From the NCBI RefSeq assembly GCF_013019105.1, contig NZ_BLTE01000010.1:62001-126000 (forward strand): a DNA stretch of 64,000 nt. Reading direction: 5' to 3'. This document shows, piece by piece, positions 63,124-64,000 of this stretch. The position numbers and the translations under genes were made by a program. Below the pieces are notes generated by a model, which was not told the origin of the DNA, did not search any database, and was given only the letters and a program-made list of their open reading frames with translations. This stretch comes from Fundidesulfovibrio magnetotacticus (lineage in GTDB: Bacteria; Desulfobacterota; Desulfovibrionia; Desulfovibrionales; Desulfovibrionaceae). The stretch's first letter is position 1, and every line of letters begins with the position of its first letter.

Positions 63124-64000
63124 TCATTCCCTGCCCTTGAGCACGACGCGCGGCTTGCTGCCGTCGGCCGGTCCCAGCAGGCCGTCGCGCTCCATCTGTT
63201 CGATGAATCGGGCCGCACGGTTGAAGCCGATGCGGAAGCGGCGCTGGATGAGCGAAATGGAGGCCTTGCCCTGCTCCATCACGAATTCCAGGGCTTGGGG
63301 ATAGACGGGGTCCGAGAGGGAGTCGCTGCCGTCGTCGCCGCCGCCTATGGCCACGCCCTCGGCCGAGGCCTCCTCCTTCCAGCTTGCCAGGTCCATGAGG
63401 TAGCTGGGGGCCTGGCGCTCCTTCCAGTATTGCACCACGCGGGCGCTCTCCTCGTCGGAGACGAAGGCCCCGTGCATACGCACCATCTTGGCCCCGCTGG
63501 GCTTGAAGAGCATGTCACCCTTGCCCAGCAGGTGCTCCGCGCCCACGGTGTCCAGGATGGTGCGCGCGTCGTGGCGGCTGGTCACCTGGAAGGCGATGCG
63601 CGTGGGGAAGTTGGCCTTGATGAGCCCGGTGACCACGTCCACGCTGGGGCGCTGTGTGGCCAGGATCAGGTGGATGCCCGCCGCGCGCGCCAACTGGGCC
63701 AGGCGCACGATGGAGATTTCCACCTCCTTGGCGGCGGTCATCATCAGGTCGGCCAGTTCGTCGATGATCAGCACCAGATAGGGCAGCGGGTCCACCACTT
63801 CCACGTCCGGGCCGGGGTTGGCGGCGAGCTTGGCGACCTTCTCGTTGAAGCCGTCGATGTTGCGCACGCCCATCTGGGCCATGGCTTCGTAGCGGCGGTC
63901 CATCTCGGCCACGCACCAGTCCAGCGCGGACTTGGCCAGGGCCATGTCCGTGACCACGGGGTGCACCAGATGGGGCAGGTCCTGGTACATGGCCAGCTCG
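63124..64000 (-). CDS. ftsK: DNA translocase FtsK, C-terminal part (cut by window edge)
   Basis: About 292 C-terminal residues of FtsK/SpoIIIE, the septal DNA pump. Visible: [29 protein letters not shown] (Walker B), [52 protein letters not shown], and a C-terminal gamma winged helix ([21 protein letters not shown]) that reads KOPS-type polar DNA motifs. Walker A lies beyond the right edge. First gene of a series toward lolA and pgm. Confidence 0.95.
   Translation of the reverse strand, partial: ELAMYQDLPHLVHPVVTDMALAKSALDWCVAEMDRRYEAMAQMGVRNIDGFNEKVAKLAANPGPDVEVVDPLPYLVLIIDELADLMMTAAKEVEISIVRLAQLARAAGIHLILATQRPSVDVVTGLIKANFPTRIAFQVTSRHDARTILDTVGAEHLLGKGDMLFKPSGAKMVRMHGAFVSDEESARVVQYWKERQAPSYLMDLASWKEEASAEGVAIGGGDDGSDSLSDPVYPQALEFVMEQGKASISLIQRRFRIGFNRAARFIEQMERDGLLGPADGSKPRVVLKGRE

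Overview
The window is one continuous stretch of a GC-rich bacterial chromosome. Gene content and style point to a sulfate-reducer-like deltaproteobacterium of the Desulfovibrionales: class-A RNase P RNA, a fused ispDF, LOG-family paralogues, bacteriohemerythrin and many two-component genes. The lineage is inferred from these families, not proven. Coding density is high, gene pairs often overlap by 4 nt (ATGA/GTGA), and both strands are used. I see no prophage, insertion sequence, integrase or CRISPR array.

Layout. 0-5.6 kb: the start of a secreted substrate-binding-like protein (cut by the edge), a TrmO-like protein, a very large LOG-domain protein, a glycosyltransferase and a two-gene operon of unknown function behind a possible sigma-54 promoter. 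6-16.6 kb: a thioredoxin-reductase-like enzyme, a tRNA with CAT anticodon, a Nif3-like protein, a zinc-ribbon coiled coil, RNase P RNA, ispDF, cysS, an SGNH hydrolase, a lipoprotein and rtcB. 16.7-31.6 kb: a hybrid histidine kinase, a membrane protein, nadE-dapB, a five-gene block on the minus strand (uvrB, a K+ channel with RCK domains, a DUF3431-like protein and ligA), a small LOG protein and a higBA toxin-antitoxin pair. 31.7-44.4 kb: clpS-clpA, a metallo-hydrolase, a secreted repeat protein, a methyltransferase, uvrC, a LOG-like/HIT/LapA-like operon, mutS and lysA. 44.7-50.2 kb: an alpha/beta hydrolase, a cobalamin-riboswitch-controlled radical-SAM peptide system, two envelope proteins and an HTH-like protein. 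50.2-64 kb: PilZ and HD-GYP genes, an M29 aminopeptidase, a histidine kinase, infA, a beta-CASP hydrolase, GNAT, hemerythrin, pgm, lolA and the 3' part of ftsK.

The most interesting locus is at 46247-48038 on the minus strand. A good promoter starts transcription almost exactly at the first base of a cobalamin riboswitch. A strong intrinsic terminator follows as expression platform. Then come a 33-residue peptide gene with a perfect ribosome binding site and, 2 nt later, a radical-SAM/SPASM enzyme. This is a compact B12-controlled ribosomally made modified-peptide (RiPP) system whose product and role are, to my knowledge, not established. It resembles what I recall as the CbpA/CbpB pair.

Other themes. 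Four genome-maintenance genes (uvrB, ligA, uvrC, mutS) lie within 20 kb but in separate transcription units. A cyclic-di-GMP pair (PilZ, HD-GYP) lies divergent from an HTH-like gene across an AT-rich palindromic promoter. Several genes begin abruptly after RNA structures without a Shine-Dalgarno sequence (nif3-like, ispDF, higB), which suggests leaderless or processed messages. All functional calls come from motifs read by eye; no database search was run.
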